From: Archegozetes longisetosus
Lineage: Eukaryota; Arthropoda; Arachnida; Sarcoptiformes; Trhypochthoniidae
NCBI GenBank assembly: GCA_018873245.2
Contig: JAEMBT020000003.1
Span: forward strand, 6,405,843 to 6,469,842
DNA: 64,000 nt
Reading direction: 5' to 3'
Shown here: piece by piece, positions 26,877 through 39,000 of the stretch
Position numbering within the stretch: position 1 is the first letter of the stretch
How the letters are laid out: every line of letters begins with the position of its first letter
Translations under genes and position numbers: made by a program
Notes under the pieces: model-generated
What the model saw: the letters and a program-made list of their open reading frames with translations, nothing else
What the model was told of the DNA's origin: nothing
Databases searched by the model: none

Positions 26877-29800
26877 TTGTATGTCTCAAACACGTACCCG
26901 TAACAACATTTCACACAAAAATTCAAGTATTTGCTGTACTACTCAATTCGACTGCATATCTGGATTGATACCCAAATCTGACCATTTTCATCGCCACGTG
27001 ATGTATATTTGAACCAATCGCATAGACTTCGACAAACTGAATAGGACAAGCGCTAGGCTTAAGGGTTTTCATCAGACAAACAGTTGGTGAGATAGATAGA
27101 CATGTTCGTAGAATATACAGTAGAGTAGAATTGAAGTTATTCGTAGAACATATTCGTAGATGGTATGTATATACTGAAGCCATGCCATTCGAGCCAGTGC
27201 TCCATCCATGCGCATTTTCTCCTCCCGCATTTCCTCTCCACCTCCTTCTTTTTCCCATCAACTCAACCATCAAACCCAGAGCGTGTTAGCGAGCAATCTA
27301 TGCATTTGTTGTTCAACACTAACATAACATTTCTATATGATCTCTGGCTAACGTTGCTTTGTATCTATCTCGCCTTTTATCTTTTAGGTCTCAGTTTTTA
27401 TACACACATGTGACACAATCCAATGCATTAATTCGCTTTAACTCAAGAAATCGAATGCCTTTCGAGAGTTGGCATAACCAAAAGTTAGTAATCAAGTATA
27501 GAAGTATATGACATAAAGATTGAGACTAAGTCGAAACAATACCGATATTTGCTAGGTTTGATAGTTTATAAGGCCCTAAAAGTGCTTAACTATTCGTGCA
27601 CTGCTTAGTTAAATGGGAAACGCGGTAATTACAGGCAATAAATTGGTTATTTTTCACTCTATGTCAGAGAATTAATGATGTCTCACAAATCATCTGGTGT
27701 GGTGCCCGTTCATGGCATGCTCGCCAATGTTTGTAATGCTTTCCAATGCTGTTTCAGTCCTTCATTAGCTAAGTAACCGTCTCTCTGTAAAGTACCTTTT
27801 GTCTAGTTGTGTTTTTGCACTTATTTTTTCACTTCTTTAGAACAAATTTGCAGCGTTTCTCCTCAACACTCCTCTGATCAGTGGTGCTTTTGGTTGAAAT
27901 TTCGTCAATTTATTCGTATTGATTTTCTGTGGACTAGTGAGTGACGTAAAACTGCATCGGAGTGAGTATACTGTGTATCAGATTTTGCTTTTGTTTGGGG
28001 GCACTAAATACGGAGGTATTGCCTATTGTACTCATGATATGTTAACGTTAAAACGCGATCCCATTCGCACTACATTATTCACTTTAGTCGAGTCTTCCAT
28101 CTGATCTTGTAGGAAATGCCAACTAATACTAAGCTGTATATCTAATAAACAGTATAACAACTAAACTAAACTAACTGTCGTCCCTTTTTGCTGGTGTTTC
28201 TCTTTATTTAGTGAATTGCGGCACACGATTGAAAAGTGAAAACTATTTTATTTATTGTATGTATGCAAAGAACAAAATGAATTTGCATTTTAAACTCACT
28301 CATCTTTCCGTATTACTAGTACCTTAAATGTATATTTTTTGATTTGATACCAAATAAACTATATTTTGCTTGAGTCGTTTCTCTTCAAATATTTAAGTCT
28401 TTGAGCAGCGCTAACGAATTCAGTGAATTATGAGTTGTTGGAGCAAAAGAGGAAACAACTAATAGGGAATAGATAAGAAGCAGACACATCTTAAAAGTTG
28501 AAATCAATTTTTCATTTAAATCATATGTAAAAAATAGTTTCTTAAATATTTGAGTAAATCTATAGACAAAACTAACTGAGAAACAACTTTAGGCATTGAT
28601 AAAAAGAAGAGATTACAAACAATTGAATATGACTTTAGTCCAGTTTATTAGTGATCAGATAATTAATTAAGCATATAGGGGATTATGATATGCGTCGCTA
28701 TTTCCTCGATCACATCGGAAATGTTAGAAAATTGCTTTATTGCACTGAACGCTTGAGAGAGTTGGCTCACAAGTTGGCACAACATTCAGAACATATTAGA
28801 GCTAATAATTGATAGGACAGGAGAGTATATAACACAGTTATGAATAATAAAGGTAATAATAGGAATAGATTGAGTGATTGCTGATGCGGTCTAAATATGC
28901 GGACAGATATGATTGAATCTTCTTTCCTGTATTATCTATTATCTCATTACCGTTAGGTTTGTTCGGTGTGTCTATTGAAAGTTATCGGCATGAAAAAATC
29001 ACCAAACAAAGTATCGGTATATGCTTTTAGTTAAAGCGTGTAAGACATTAAGCTTTATATGAGATACCCTATGGCTGCTTAAAAGGGATTAAGTGCTTGG
29101 AATCCCCTTATTAGTATTGCCAATAACAATGCCAGCTGTGGTGCAAACACACATCGATACTCTTGAAAACAGACAGTCGTTCAGTTAGTATTGGCTTTCA
29201 TGCCTCATAATTATAATTCATTCCTTCGAGAGGTTTTATTCATGCCAAAACCTCGAGGCTCTACTGGATCTCTAGGTAATCAGTTCAAACTTTGATCCTT
29301 TCACTAAAATATCATAATCATTTCAAATCGCCTATCATAATTGTGTATTTGAACTTTTGTTCAATCTGTTATGTCAATATGAAGTGCGAAAAATTTTCAA
29401 ATTTCCAAACTCAAACAGAGAAAGGGATGTGAAGGATTAGGTGCTACGAGCAACTTATCATTAAGATCTTTAGTATTCAAACCTGAGAGCTGAGAGCGTA
29501 CTACGAAGTGTGACAATGAAAAGCAGGTGCATGTTTTTGGAGTTTTTTTTCGCTGTATAAACTAAGCCCTACCCGTATCTTAACTTTTTTGGGTGGTCTT
29601 TCAGACTCCACCAAAAAATGCATATAAACCCACAACTTGGCAATATATCTCAAGCAGTGATCTTGTTTTGAATATTTTTTTTCCCTAAAATATCAAGTTT
29701 ATACAATTGACACCTTTGCACACCATTATGATTAATCAGATGAATGTAGGCCAAAGCGTAGGTCCTTTTCGGCATTTGTCAAAAGTTTAGTACAGTTAAG

Positions 29801-30209
29801 TATACCAAAGGGGATATGGATTAAAGATTGACTGTTTGTGTCAATCTGTGATTAATGTTAAGTTTTGCTTTCAATATATCTTTATTGAAGACCGACACAG
29901 AGTTAGGCTATCTCTATGAGGACATTCACCTTGAATTAAATGCATGCGATCAGTCCACTGAACAGTAGAGGAGGAATACCCGAAGGCTTGAAAATTTGCA
30001 TCGGCCTTTCGATAAATTGCAATTCCACTATCAACTATTCGACTATTGCTGTCAATCTAACGTAATTTTGACAAACTATACTTTGATGATGTTGTCGTAT
30101 GTCAAAACATGCCATCCACGCCATTCTAAATCTCATTGATTACATGTGAGTTTAGCGTTTTGTTGATCCCATCAATTATCTGATTGTTTTAAAGTTTGTT
30201 TTGCATTTA

Positions 30210-30305
30210 GGTATTGGGCTATCAATAACGAAAAGCAAATTTATGCCTATCAATAACTAATGCAAAACTTATGTCTATCAATAACTAATAGCATACTTAT
30301 AGCTA
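30210..30305. repeat. Imperfect tandem repeat, about 3 copies
   Basis: Three diverged copies of a unit of about 31 bp containing CTATCAATAACTAAT and ACTTATG, in the pb-Hox3 gap. Confidence 0.7.
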
Positions 30306-30571
30306 ACTATCTGTAAAGTATGTGTGTATCAAATCGTTTTTCATCGGATAATCTATTCTTTGGCACTTTCTCACAAATAAAAGCAATTTTCACTAAACAT
30401 CAATAATTAATTATCATGTCTACAGCACCTGTACGTCAAAATGGTGTTAAGAAAAATTTACATTTGATTTCAAGTATAAATTTTCCATTTAGTCTTTCCT
30501 TGTTTTCAATTCCAACTCAAAACTGACAACATATGGCTTCTGCATATAAAATACGCTTTATTGACACTTTT

Positions 30572-30594
30572 GCTCTCTCTCTCTCCTCTCTCGC

Positions 30595-30641
<47 letters not shown>
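30572..30641. repeat. (CT)n microsatellite
   Basis: About 70 bp of CT dinucleotides with a few CCTC and CGCT interruptions. It is GA on the minus strand, the coding strand of the Hox genes. Confidence 0.96.
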
Positions 30642-30642
<1 letters not shown>

Positions 30643-32490
30643 AATGTTTGCAATTGTCTCTCTTTTTTCTAGTTTCTCTTGAGTGTAATTCTCTGACTAA
30701 CTGATTGCTCTTCGTTCACTCGCATCCCTAACATTGGTAGAGCAGCTCCGCATCGCTCTTTTATCCTCATTAAAATTCGCAAAATCATTGAGTTTTAGCA
30801 CTTAGTTGGTTAGTTGGTAGAAGCATGGTTTGGTTCGCATGCTTTTCAGCCTTTAATTCATTTGGTTGAGCTATTTTTCAATTAAAAACTCTCTTTTAAA
30901 CTTGTTCTCATTTTTCATTGGAAGCCATTCTAAAACTTAGTTATAGCTTAGCTCAGCAGAGCCTCTATTATCCATTACCACATCACCACTAACTTACTTG
31001 CGATGCAAAGTCCAAATTAAAGTAAAAGTTAAAAGTGTTTAAGTTGAGAAAGAACTAAGTTATCGGTTTTTGCTTAGTTTGAAGCTTACATTAACAAATT
31101 GCATGCAAACTATTGAATACACGTCTGACATGCTTTGTGCCACATTATGCTCTCCTATTTCTGTTTTATGCCAACAATAAGACAACAAATGTAATCAAAC
31201 AAATTATAATCTCTTTCTACTTTCTTTTCATTATGTTTACCACTTCTAATCGGTTAAGTTTCAATGCATTTATTAGAGTAAAAACATGAAGATTTGCATA
31301 TTTTTTTCATTGCAGTCAATCACAAAATATTTGATTACATATAATATAAATCTATATAACAGCAGAGCTTATGATAAAAAGAGTTTAAAAAAGACATCAA
31401 ATTGATAAAGAGATCTATTTAAACAAAATGCATAAATAGCAGTATATTTAGTTAGAATAAACAACTGTTTTATGTTTGTCTACTTTGTGGTTCATTACTT
31501 CATTAGATCGTTAGTTAGTTGTAATGTTGATGCAAAGTTACGTTTAATAATGGACGTATGATTGCTGGACGTCTAATTAGCTTAAGTGCCATAATAGGCA
31601 TAATAACACATGGTTCTATCCTATTGTAAAGTGCGACAAATAGACTTGTGGTCTTGTGGACTTGTCGTTATTCTATATTGATTTAAGTTGAGAACAAATA
31701 TTTGTTTTATGAAGAAGAGTGACAACAAAATAGAAATAATTGGGGAGAAGTAGTGGGGAAACGGATGTTTCAATGTAAATGTGCGTCCAAGTTGGTAAAG
31801 GCATAGAATAATTGATGTGTCCCTGAAAAATATTGCGTCCTCTCTCTGGCTCCTCAATTCTTTCTCGACAAAGATTGTCCTGTTGGCAAATTATACAGTA
31901 ATATATTTTTGTATATATACAGGTTTGCTTTAATTGAAAAATATAAGGAATAGAAGGACATAGGTTTGAGCCAATAGGAAATTTAGTGCAACCTATTATT
32001 ACATGAATCTTGCATGCATTCAATGGATAGAGTGCATAGAATGCATAGCTCTATACTATTATTTTGATAACAACAAAAAATAGGCAAACACAAAAAGACT
32101 CCTTCTATCTGTTTCTGTTTCTCTCATTCCATGGCTGGCGTTAGACTATGTGTAGTAGTATTTGCTTCAGTGAACTTAGTTACCATCAAAGATTACAGGG
32201 TTTGAAACAAAGCCGCTCTCTATTCTGCGATGCATGCCATGTGCGACCAATCCAGCGATAGGAGACAGGCTCCAACTGCAAAAAACCGCCAAACTGAAAG
32301 CCAAATGCATGTTTTATCATCGCTTGTCGAGGTCTGCAACCTATTGCCAGCCCTTGCTATAGGTCTGATTCTGATTCGAAATAATTATTATGCATAACAA
32401 ATCAGTTATATGTATATTAGTTTTTATTAACACAAACTTTCCAATTTATGCGCTTCTAAACATTGCATTAAACCATTCATATTAATTTGC

Positions 32491-32544
32491 TTTAGACAAG
32501 TATTAGACAAGTATTAGACAAGTATTAGACCCGTATTAGACCCA
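32491..32544. repeat. 11-bp minisatellite, about 5 copies
   Basis: Unit TATTAGACAAG repeated about five times; the last two copies read TATTAGACCCG and TATTAGACCCA. It lies downstream of the Hox3 stop codon. Confidence 0.9.
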
Positions 32545-32976
32545 TAAATGTTGAAATGTGGCACTAAAAAAGGACTGACATTGTTTGGCATTTGTGAAGA
32601 AGACATAAAAATAGCAAATAATCACTATTATGTGTATAGGACGTGCTTTTCAGTGGCATTGTCACTCCTATTATGACTTTAACATTTTGGTCACACAGAG
32701 AGCAATAGAATAGCGATGAATCGAAGTAATGATCGCAAGTAATGCGGTGTTGATGTAGAAAATGTTTGCAATTAAAAGCAATCTGTTGGACAGTAGGACA
32801 TGAGGGCTAAATATCCCACAACGGTGATCACTCATAATTAAGTTGACAGTTAGAGTTTTAGTTTCTAATTGATCTTAATAGACATTGTATTGCCCCCTCG
32901 TTTAATATCCCCTAAACTCCACTTCTAGTTATGATCACAGTTCAGGTTCAGTTTGTTCATTGATAAAACATGTCTA

Positions 32977-35929
32977 TTAATATTGGCTCAAATTGATGTA
33001 CTGTTCAGGTCTGATAGTATTTACAGCTTGTATATGTTGTAAATTGTAAACACAACTGGTTCTATTTAAATCTGAGTTGTATATTGCTTCTTCTGGAGAC
33101 CAACATGTCATCTCTGATGACTTGAGAGTCCATAAATTTTTTATGTTTTCTGATTCATTCCCGTTTAGACTGCACTCACTCTTCATGTTCGCCATTTGAG
33201 GAATAGATGTGAACAGTAATTGTTCTCTATTATTATTATTGTTATTATTATTACTATTATGTAAGTTATCATAACTCGAACATGAATATTGGTAATGATC
33301 TCCAATGTTATAATGACTAACAGAAAAATTGGGCTCACACTTAGTATTTTGACTAACATTTAACAAATTGCTAGAAGGCATTTGATGCCCAACTAATTGC
33401 TGAGACAAAGGGTCTAGACTAAAATGATCGGCACTATTGTTTTTCAAGTGACTTCTATTGCAAACGCCACTGTTGGTTATGCTATTGCTATTGTTATTGG
33501 TTTCGTGATTTGATTGCAATTGAAAGTTTGTTGGAGACGCAGGCGATGAGTCAGTCATTGGAGATGGAGTAGAAGAACACGATCCTAAGCGCTGCCTGTC
33601 GCTAGATCCGTGCTTTTGTTCCTTCTTGAACTTCATTCTTCTATTTTGAAACCATATCTTAATCTGTCGTTCACTTAATTTCAGTAGTGATGCCATTTCA
33701 ATGCGTCGCGGACGACACAAATAGCGACTCGTATGAAATTCTTTTTCCAATTCAACCAATTGAGAGCTGGTATATGCAGTTCTGGCTCTTTTAGCATTGA
33801 CTTGCTGCTGATGCGATTGATGTGCCGGTGATGAAATTGATGAAACTGGTGATACCTCAATTTTGGCTGATAGAGGATCAGTGTGTTCAAAGCGGTCAAT
33901 ATCTGGAACTGGCGAAGAAAGAATTGTAGTTGCAAAAAAGTTTCTATTGTTCGTTAGTACTGATAGTGTTGTAATACTGTTATAGTTACTCTTGGGAGTC
34001 GGGGAGTCAGAGTAGTTGCACAACTTTGACTTTATATCAATCCATCATTTTGTCTGCGCTCTACCATAAGTATAACTCCAGCTAACATTATATCTAATAT
34101 ATATCTACAAACTGTATAGAACTCTCCAATACTGTAACTGTAAAACACTGATTCCCTTACAAAACATTAGAACTTTTTTCATGCTTCTCATCGCAAACAT
34201 CAAAATACATAAACTAACTGCATAACTGACCAGATTTCCTTATGCAACTTAGACAATATTAGAAAAATAAGGGCTAATCTACAAAACATGAACGATATGA
34301 ACCTCTACTGTGGTCCCCTATCCATCATAAGTCCAATCAATTGATGTCCATTACTCAAAAATTGGGTTCAGATTACTTTAAACATACAATAAGCTGAAAA
34401 TGTTGCATTTTAAACCTAACACTAAAGCCATCCCCTAAACAAGGTTTCAAATTGAATTTTATTTATTTGTTAATGATAAACTTTGAGCTTTGCAATTAAC
34501 GATTTAAAAATTGTGTTTACGAGTTGTGCAAAATTATTCAATTTAAAAAGAGGTATGATCATAAAGATAAAATCATTAGACGTTTACAGAAAAAACATAA
34601 CAAGTTTTAAAAAAACAGTACATCAAAAGCAAATTTAAGGGCAAATTAATCATCAGATCACGTAAATCAAATCTATAGGTTTTAAGCTTTGGACATTTCT
34701 CAATACTTGTATTCATTTTATTAAGATTAGTGTTATTGCAGAAGTTAACAGACAAAAATATTTTCAAAGTTTACATCATATGATCTGATGAAACATGTTT
34801 CCCGAAACGTTCAACGAAACATTTGCGATAGGGGATAAAAAACAGCAGAGAAAACAAAACAAAAGTACAATTGCCATTGATTGAATACTCAAACTAAACT
34901 CTAAAACTTATTTTTGTGTTAAGCTGACGGTCTGTTTAATTTGGAGTCGCACGCAAACAATGCATATTAAAAGTGGTAGAGTTTGGCGTGCTAGGCTTAG
35001 CGTTATATTTTTGAATGCACTTTCTATTGAACTAATACTAAATAATATGGATAGAAATTGGGGCAGTTTTAAGTGGCCTAACAATTAGAGCAATTAAGTT
35101 TTCGGTTTGTTTTCAGTCATTAGAATTGGTGGCATCTGTTGATAAGGTAAAAGTCATAAAGCATAACCACTAGTTCACAAGGAGCGAGAAGAATCTACCA
35201 TAAAACGGTTAAGAGTTTTTCTCGTTTGTAGAAAAGTAATGCTTTTTACATAGTTTGATAAATAGCTGAGAGTTCAGGTAAAAGCGGAAAAAATGGATGG
35301 ATTAGAGCGATATCATTAGTCTTGTCACGAGTCACTTATGTAAACAATAATAGAGAGGGGAGTCTCTGACACTTTTAACATTCTCTGCTAATTGCCCAAT
35401 ACGTCAGCCAACGGGCCATTACGTCAGCATTAATCTTATGGAATATTTCTTTACTACCTGTTGTTGTCATTCCCGCTACTCTTATCTCCTTTGATGACAC
35501 CATTGATGCCGAAGATTCACATTTGTAGGTTCTTGTTTTGGCGGTAACTTCACATCGATCTTCGCTTGTAATCCATTCATTTGAAATTTCAAAGCATCCA
35601 TTATGCGAGCCTGTAGAACATCGATTTACGGTTCCATCACTTACCAAACAGTTTGCCATTCCATCCACACAATTGTTGTACTTCTCCATGTTTTCAATAT
35701 TTATCAGTCCATTGTCAATACCTGAACCACAAGCTAATCTCTGGTTCTGGTATTCTATTTGTTGTTGGTCACAATGGTAGAGTTGGGTCTGCTCTTCGGC
35801 TGCTGATGACGAATAATCGACATGACCTGCAGACTGGACTTGAGTTGGATGCAGATTCTGAGTGTTGTAAAAATGTTGATACTTGTAACCATTGTTGTTA
35901 TGATAGAATTGTCCACAAAATTGATTCAT
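32977..35929 (-). CDS. Hox3: Hox3 homeodomain transcription factor, 2 exons
   Basis: Hox paralogy group 3 (the ancestral form of insect zen), a nuclear DNA-binding regulator. Proposed exons are 35929-35458 and 33908-32977 (intron 1549 nt), giving 467 aa. The donor is CAG|GTAGTA and the acceptor follows a strong pyrimidine tract (TTCTTTCTTCGCCAG). Both are phase 1 and rebuild Val158. The homeodomain is at about 196-255: [19 protein letters not shown], then [18 protein letters not shown], then [20 protein letters not shown]. This is clearly Hox3. The tail is Ser/Asn-rich with an Asn run. Exon 1 is rich in Tyr, Asn, Gln and Cys and lacks a normal [12 protein letters not shown] at about 117-124 may be a decayed hexapeptide. 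The exon 2 frame extends upstream of the acceptor but has no ATG, so an upstream exon is required. Exon 2 is certain. Exon 1 rests on phase and position. Confidence 0.9.
33909..35457 (-). other. Hox3 intron
   Basis: Single proposed intron of Hox3, starting GTAGTAAAG and ending TTCGCCAG. AT-rich, with no gene seen. A weaker acceptor upstream (TATAAAG near 34031) would add about 40 residues, but it is phase 0, lacks a pyrimidine tract and does not fit the exon 1 donor. Confidence 0.7.
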
Positions 35930-36068
35930 ATTTATTGGTGACTATTGATAAATTGTCATTCATTTAATGTATGGCAAACTAATGTATTTCGTGTAGGGCT
36001 GTATTGTCTCTGTTGTCTCTCTTTCATGCAGAGTGTCCTCCCATGCAGTTCTATGAACCCCAATAAGA

Positions 36069-36084
36069 GGGACTGACCAGTCCC
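36069..36084. repeat. 16-bp inverted repeat upstream of Hox3
   Basis: GGGACTG and CAGTCCC arms separated by AC, about 140 bp upstream of the proposed Hox3 start codon on the minus strand. It could lie in the 5' UTR or promoter. It stands out as G+C-rich in AT-rich surroundings. Function unknown. Confidence 0.6.
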
Positions 36085-39000
36085 TGAGGGGGTGGTAGTA
36101 TTCCAGAAGTGCTCTCTGGCTCTCTATCTCTTTGAAAGTGATGTTCAAATGAAAGTCTCAAATGAGTATTTCAGCTATAATAGTAAAGAGTGCACACCTG
36201 GTCGCTGACCTTTTCCAGAGAGCCGTCAACGCTTAAAGTGGCTTCTCTGGTCCTGTTCAGTTGTGGAGAGAATTGACAAAAAATACCGGTTGTGGACATG
36301 AGTTTAGCCAAGTTTAGAGTTCTCATAAAATACTGGCTTAGGTTAGGTTAGAAATACTGGCTTAGGTTAGGTTTGCGTGGCTGACAGTGCTCTATAGCTC
36401 GGCGTTCAGGCTCACAAACAAATGTTTTGCTTTATTCAATACTTGGTGAAGGACCTATTAGTGATCGATGTTGTTGTAAGTTTGCACGCAATATATATGA
36501 AGAGGCGCTTTGGCTGAGAATAAAAAATGCAGTCACGCACTAATGAAAGCAACGCTCATTCGCTCACCTGTCATCGCATCACAGGCTCACTCACTCCAAC
36601 TTTATATATCGATGTATCTGATCAGCCAAATTGCTGGTACCATATATTCTTGTCCCTACCAATTTTACCATCAATTCTATTATTCTAATCAATCCATTTA
36701 ATATGAACTCACATGATAAATGATTTATAAAATTGCCAACTTTTCTATTGTATACCTTTGGTAAATACTTGTGCCAAATTGATTTAGTCTAAAATTGATT
36801 TAATGAAAAATTACAGATTAGCAAAACCTATCAAAACGCTTTAGATCATAAATGACTGTCACAATTACAAACTAATTGACATATTTATGAACAACTCATT
36901 GAATTAGTGTTTTATTAGTGTTTGTAAACTGAAGGATTAGTTTTTTCAAAACCGATTTATAAGTTGATGAAGAAGAGTTGGCAAGTCTAATCAATATATT
37001 TATAACTAGAAAGTATCTCAGGCTTGTCAATGTTAGTGATGTTTATATGGAAAAGGGTGCAATAAATTTGGGTTGAGTTGTCTCGAATTTTACATATTGG
37101 GATTATTGTGCGTTCACTATATATATATACCTTAGACTAGTATAGAGTAAGCTATACTCCAAAGTGACAAAAGGAGAAACTCATACTCACAAAGGATACT
37201 AAATAGGGTGTGTAGCTAACTTTCCTGCCTTTCCTAATGCTACTCTTCAGCTCTTATATTGGTGTGCCTTTGGCCTTGCTTTGACCAGCCGCTAGTGTAA
37301 TCAATCATAGAGAGCGAATAGGGGCCACATCAGGCGGAGAGGGGACCAGTCAGACATTTAACTGACAGCATAGCGATGACCATCAATGTGTTCTCTCCAA
37401 TACATCTCCTATAACCTACCAAATACCATCTCACTTATTCCTTCCATTGTAAATACGACATTGATATCTAAATTCACTTCTTACTATCAACACGTATTTT
37501 GATAATTAGTATTTAAGGAAACCGGAAGTATGCCTTTACCAATTTTTTGACACTTCATTGTTTTTAATTAGCGAATCGCGTTTCAACGCCTTATATCGAG
37601 CGCAGACTTCACTTATAGATAGTCAGAGCTAAGGCAAGTTTGTCAAAAAGTTTTCTTATCAACTTTTATGGTGCATTGAATGTTTTGCTGGCAAGCAAGC
37701 CTTTTGTGCACTATATGAACTTGCCATCCATTTATGCATCTATTGGCTCATAGCTATATCTCCTCTTTCACTATTGCCAACTGCAGAGCCAACAATAGCA
37801 AAGAGTACTTTATATCATCACAAGTTTTATCAGTCTTCCTCTGCTTTCCTGGAACTACCGCTGCGACGTTTACATCTTGCCTTTTTTGATATCAATACGT
37901 ATGCATTTATATCTAACAATTGTATTCATTCCTCTTAACCGAGTTTTGAAAGGAGAAAAACGCAGAGCTCTGGCATACCATACGAAATATTGGTTTCTCT
38001 CTCACTCTAATTGAATGCTCTGATCCAATGCTTTTACTCTCTATTGCATTTGTTTTGGCTTTTCCAACATAATTATATAATTAAATCAGAATACAAGCCA
38101 ACTCTTTATTACAAATCTAATCAACTGAAAGAGATGCTAACACCAATCGTAAATCATTCTTAACACATGATAAGCGTCGCAAACTTTGGCCATGTCAACC
38201 AACTCTGTCTCCACTTTCTATACAACACTCCAGTATTTGGCTAAATCTCATATTTTTTCGATCATATTTGTAAGTCAGTTAAGATTACTTTTGTCTCCAG
38301 TTTTCAGTCTAACAGTTGTTATTGAGGATAAAATTGAATGACAAAGATGAAAAGTTATCAATAAAATTGTTCAGTTAAAACGTCATTTAATGAGCAATTT
38401 GAGTGTCAATTACAAAATCATTGTGAGGCTCTAATGTATTACTTCATATGATTCTCCTATTGTTATTGATTGAAAATTTGAAAAGTTTAAACATTTAGAT
38501 GTTTAGACGTTTGAACTTTTATTGTTTTGCAAATAACGCTAACTCGTCAGCCATTGAATCAAACATGGGTTAACAGGATAACTTTCAATGAAGTATGACG
38601 ACAAGTTTGTGGCTTCAAACTTTTCAAATACTCACTACTTCTACAACCAGTAAACATAATTTGATAAAAATCAGTTATCCTCCATTCTTTATCAATTCCT
38701 TCTATAATTTTATTCAAATTAAGTCCATTAAGAACTCTTAATGCAAGCTTTAATAACAATAAATACAGTACTTATGCGAAAATTTTCAGACCTGAAAATT
38801 TCACGAATAAAACTCATTCAAATTTGATTCAATTAGTGAAATGACATGAATCAAAAGAAAATTGATTCTTCTCGCTTCAGTGCATCAAATAATTATAATC
38901 TTAATTGTAAAAGTAAATCTTTAAATTCTTAACCTTTGCCACCTGCATTCAAAAATTCATTCGTCTACTTTTTAATACAAATGTTCAGTTGGTTTGGGCT

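Larger units (their letters stand above)
26877..32976. other. proboscipedia-Hox3 intergenic region
   Basis: About 6.1 kb holding the pb promoter and 5' UTR and the Hox3 3' UTR. I see no coding region or RNA gene. Notable contents are an imperfect tandem with TCTATCAATAACTAAT units at about 30210-30305, a long CT tract at 30572-30641 and an 11-bp tandem at 32491-32544. Frames near 27 kb and 31.7 kb are short and low in complexity. Confidence 0.7.

Noticed and set aside
33909-34023. Extended 5' part of the Hox3 homeobox frame (starting at a TTG near 34023)
   Set aside because: No ATG, no good acceptor at its start and a phase that does not fit the upstream exon. The strong acceptor at 33909 is preferred.
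36324-36372. Two copies of TTAGGTTAGGTT-containing sequence resembling arthropod telomere repeats
   Set aside because: Only about two TTAGG units in each of two tandem copies, with non-telomeric sequence between. Too short to call an interstitial telomere.
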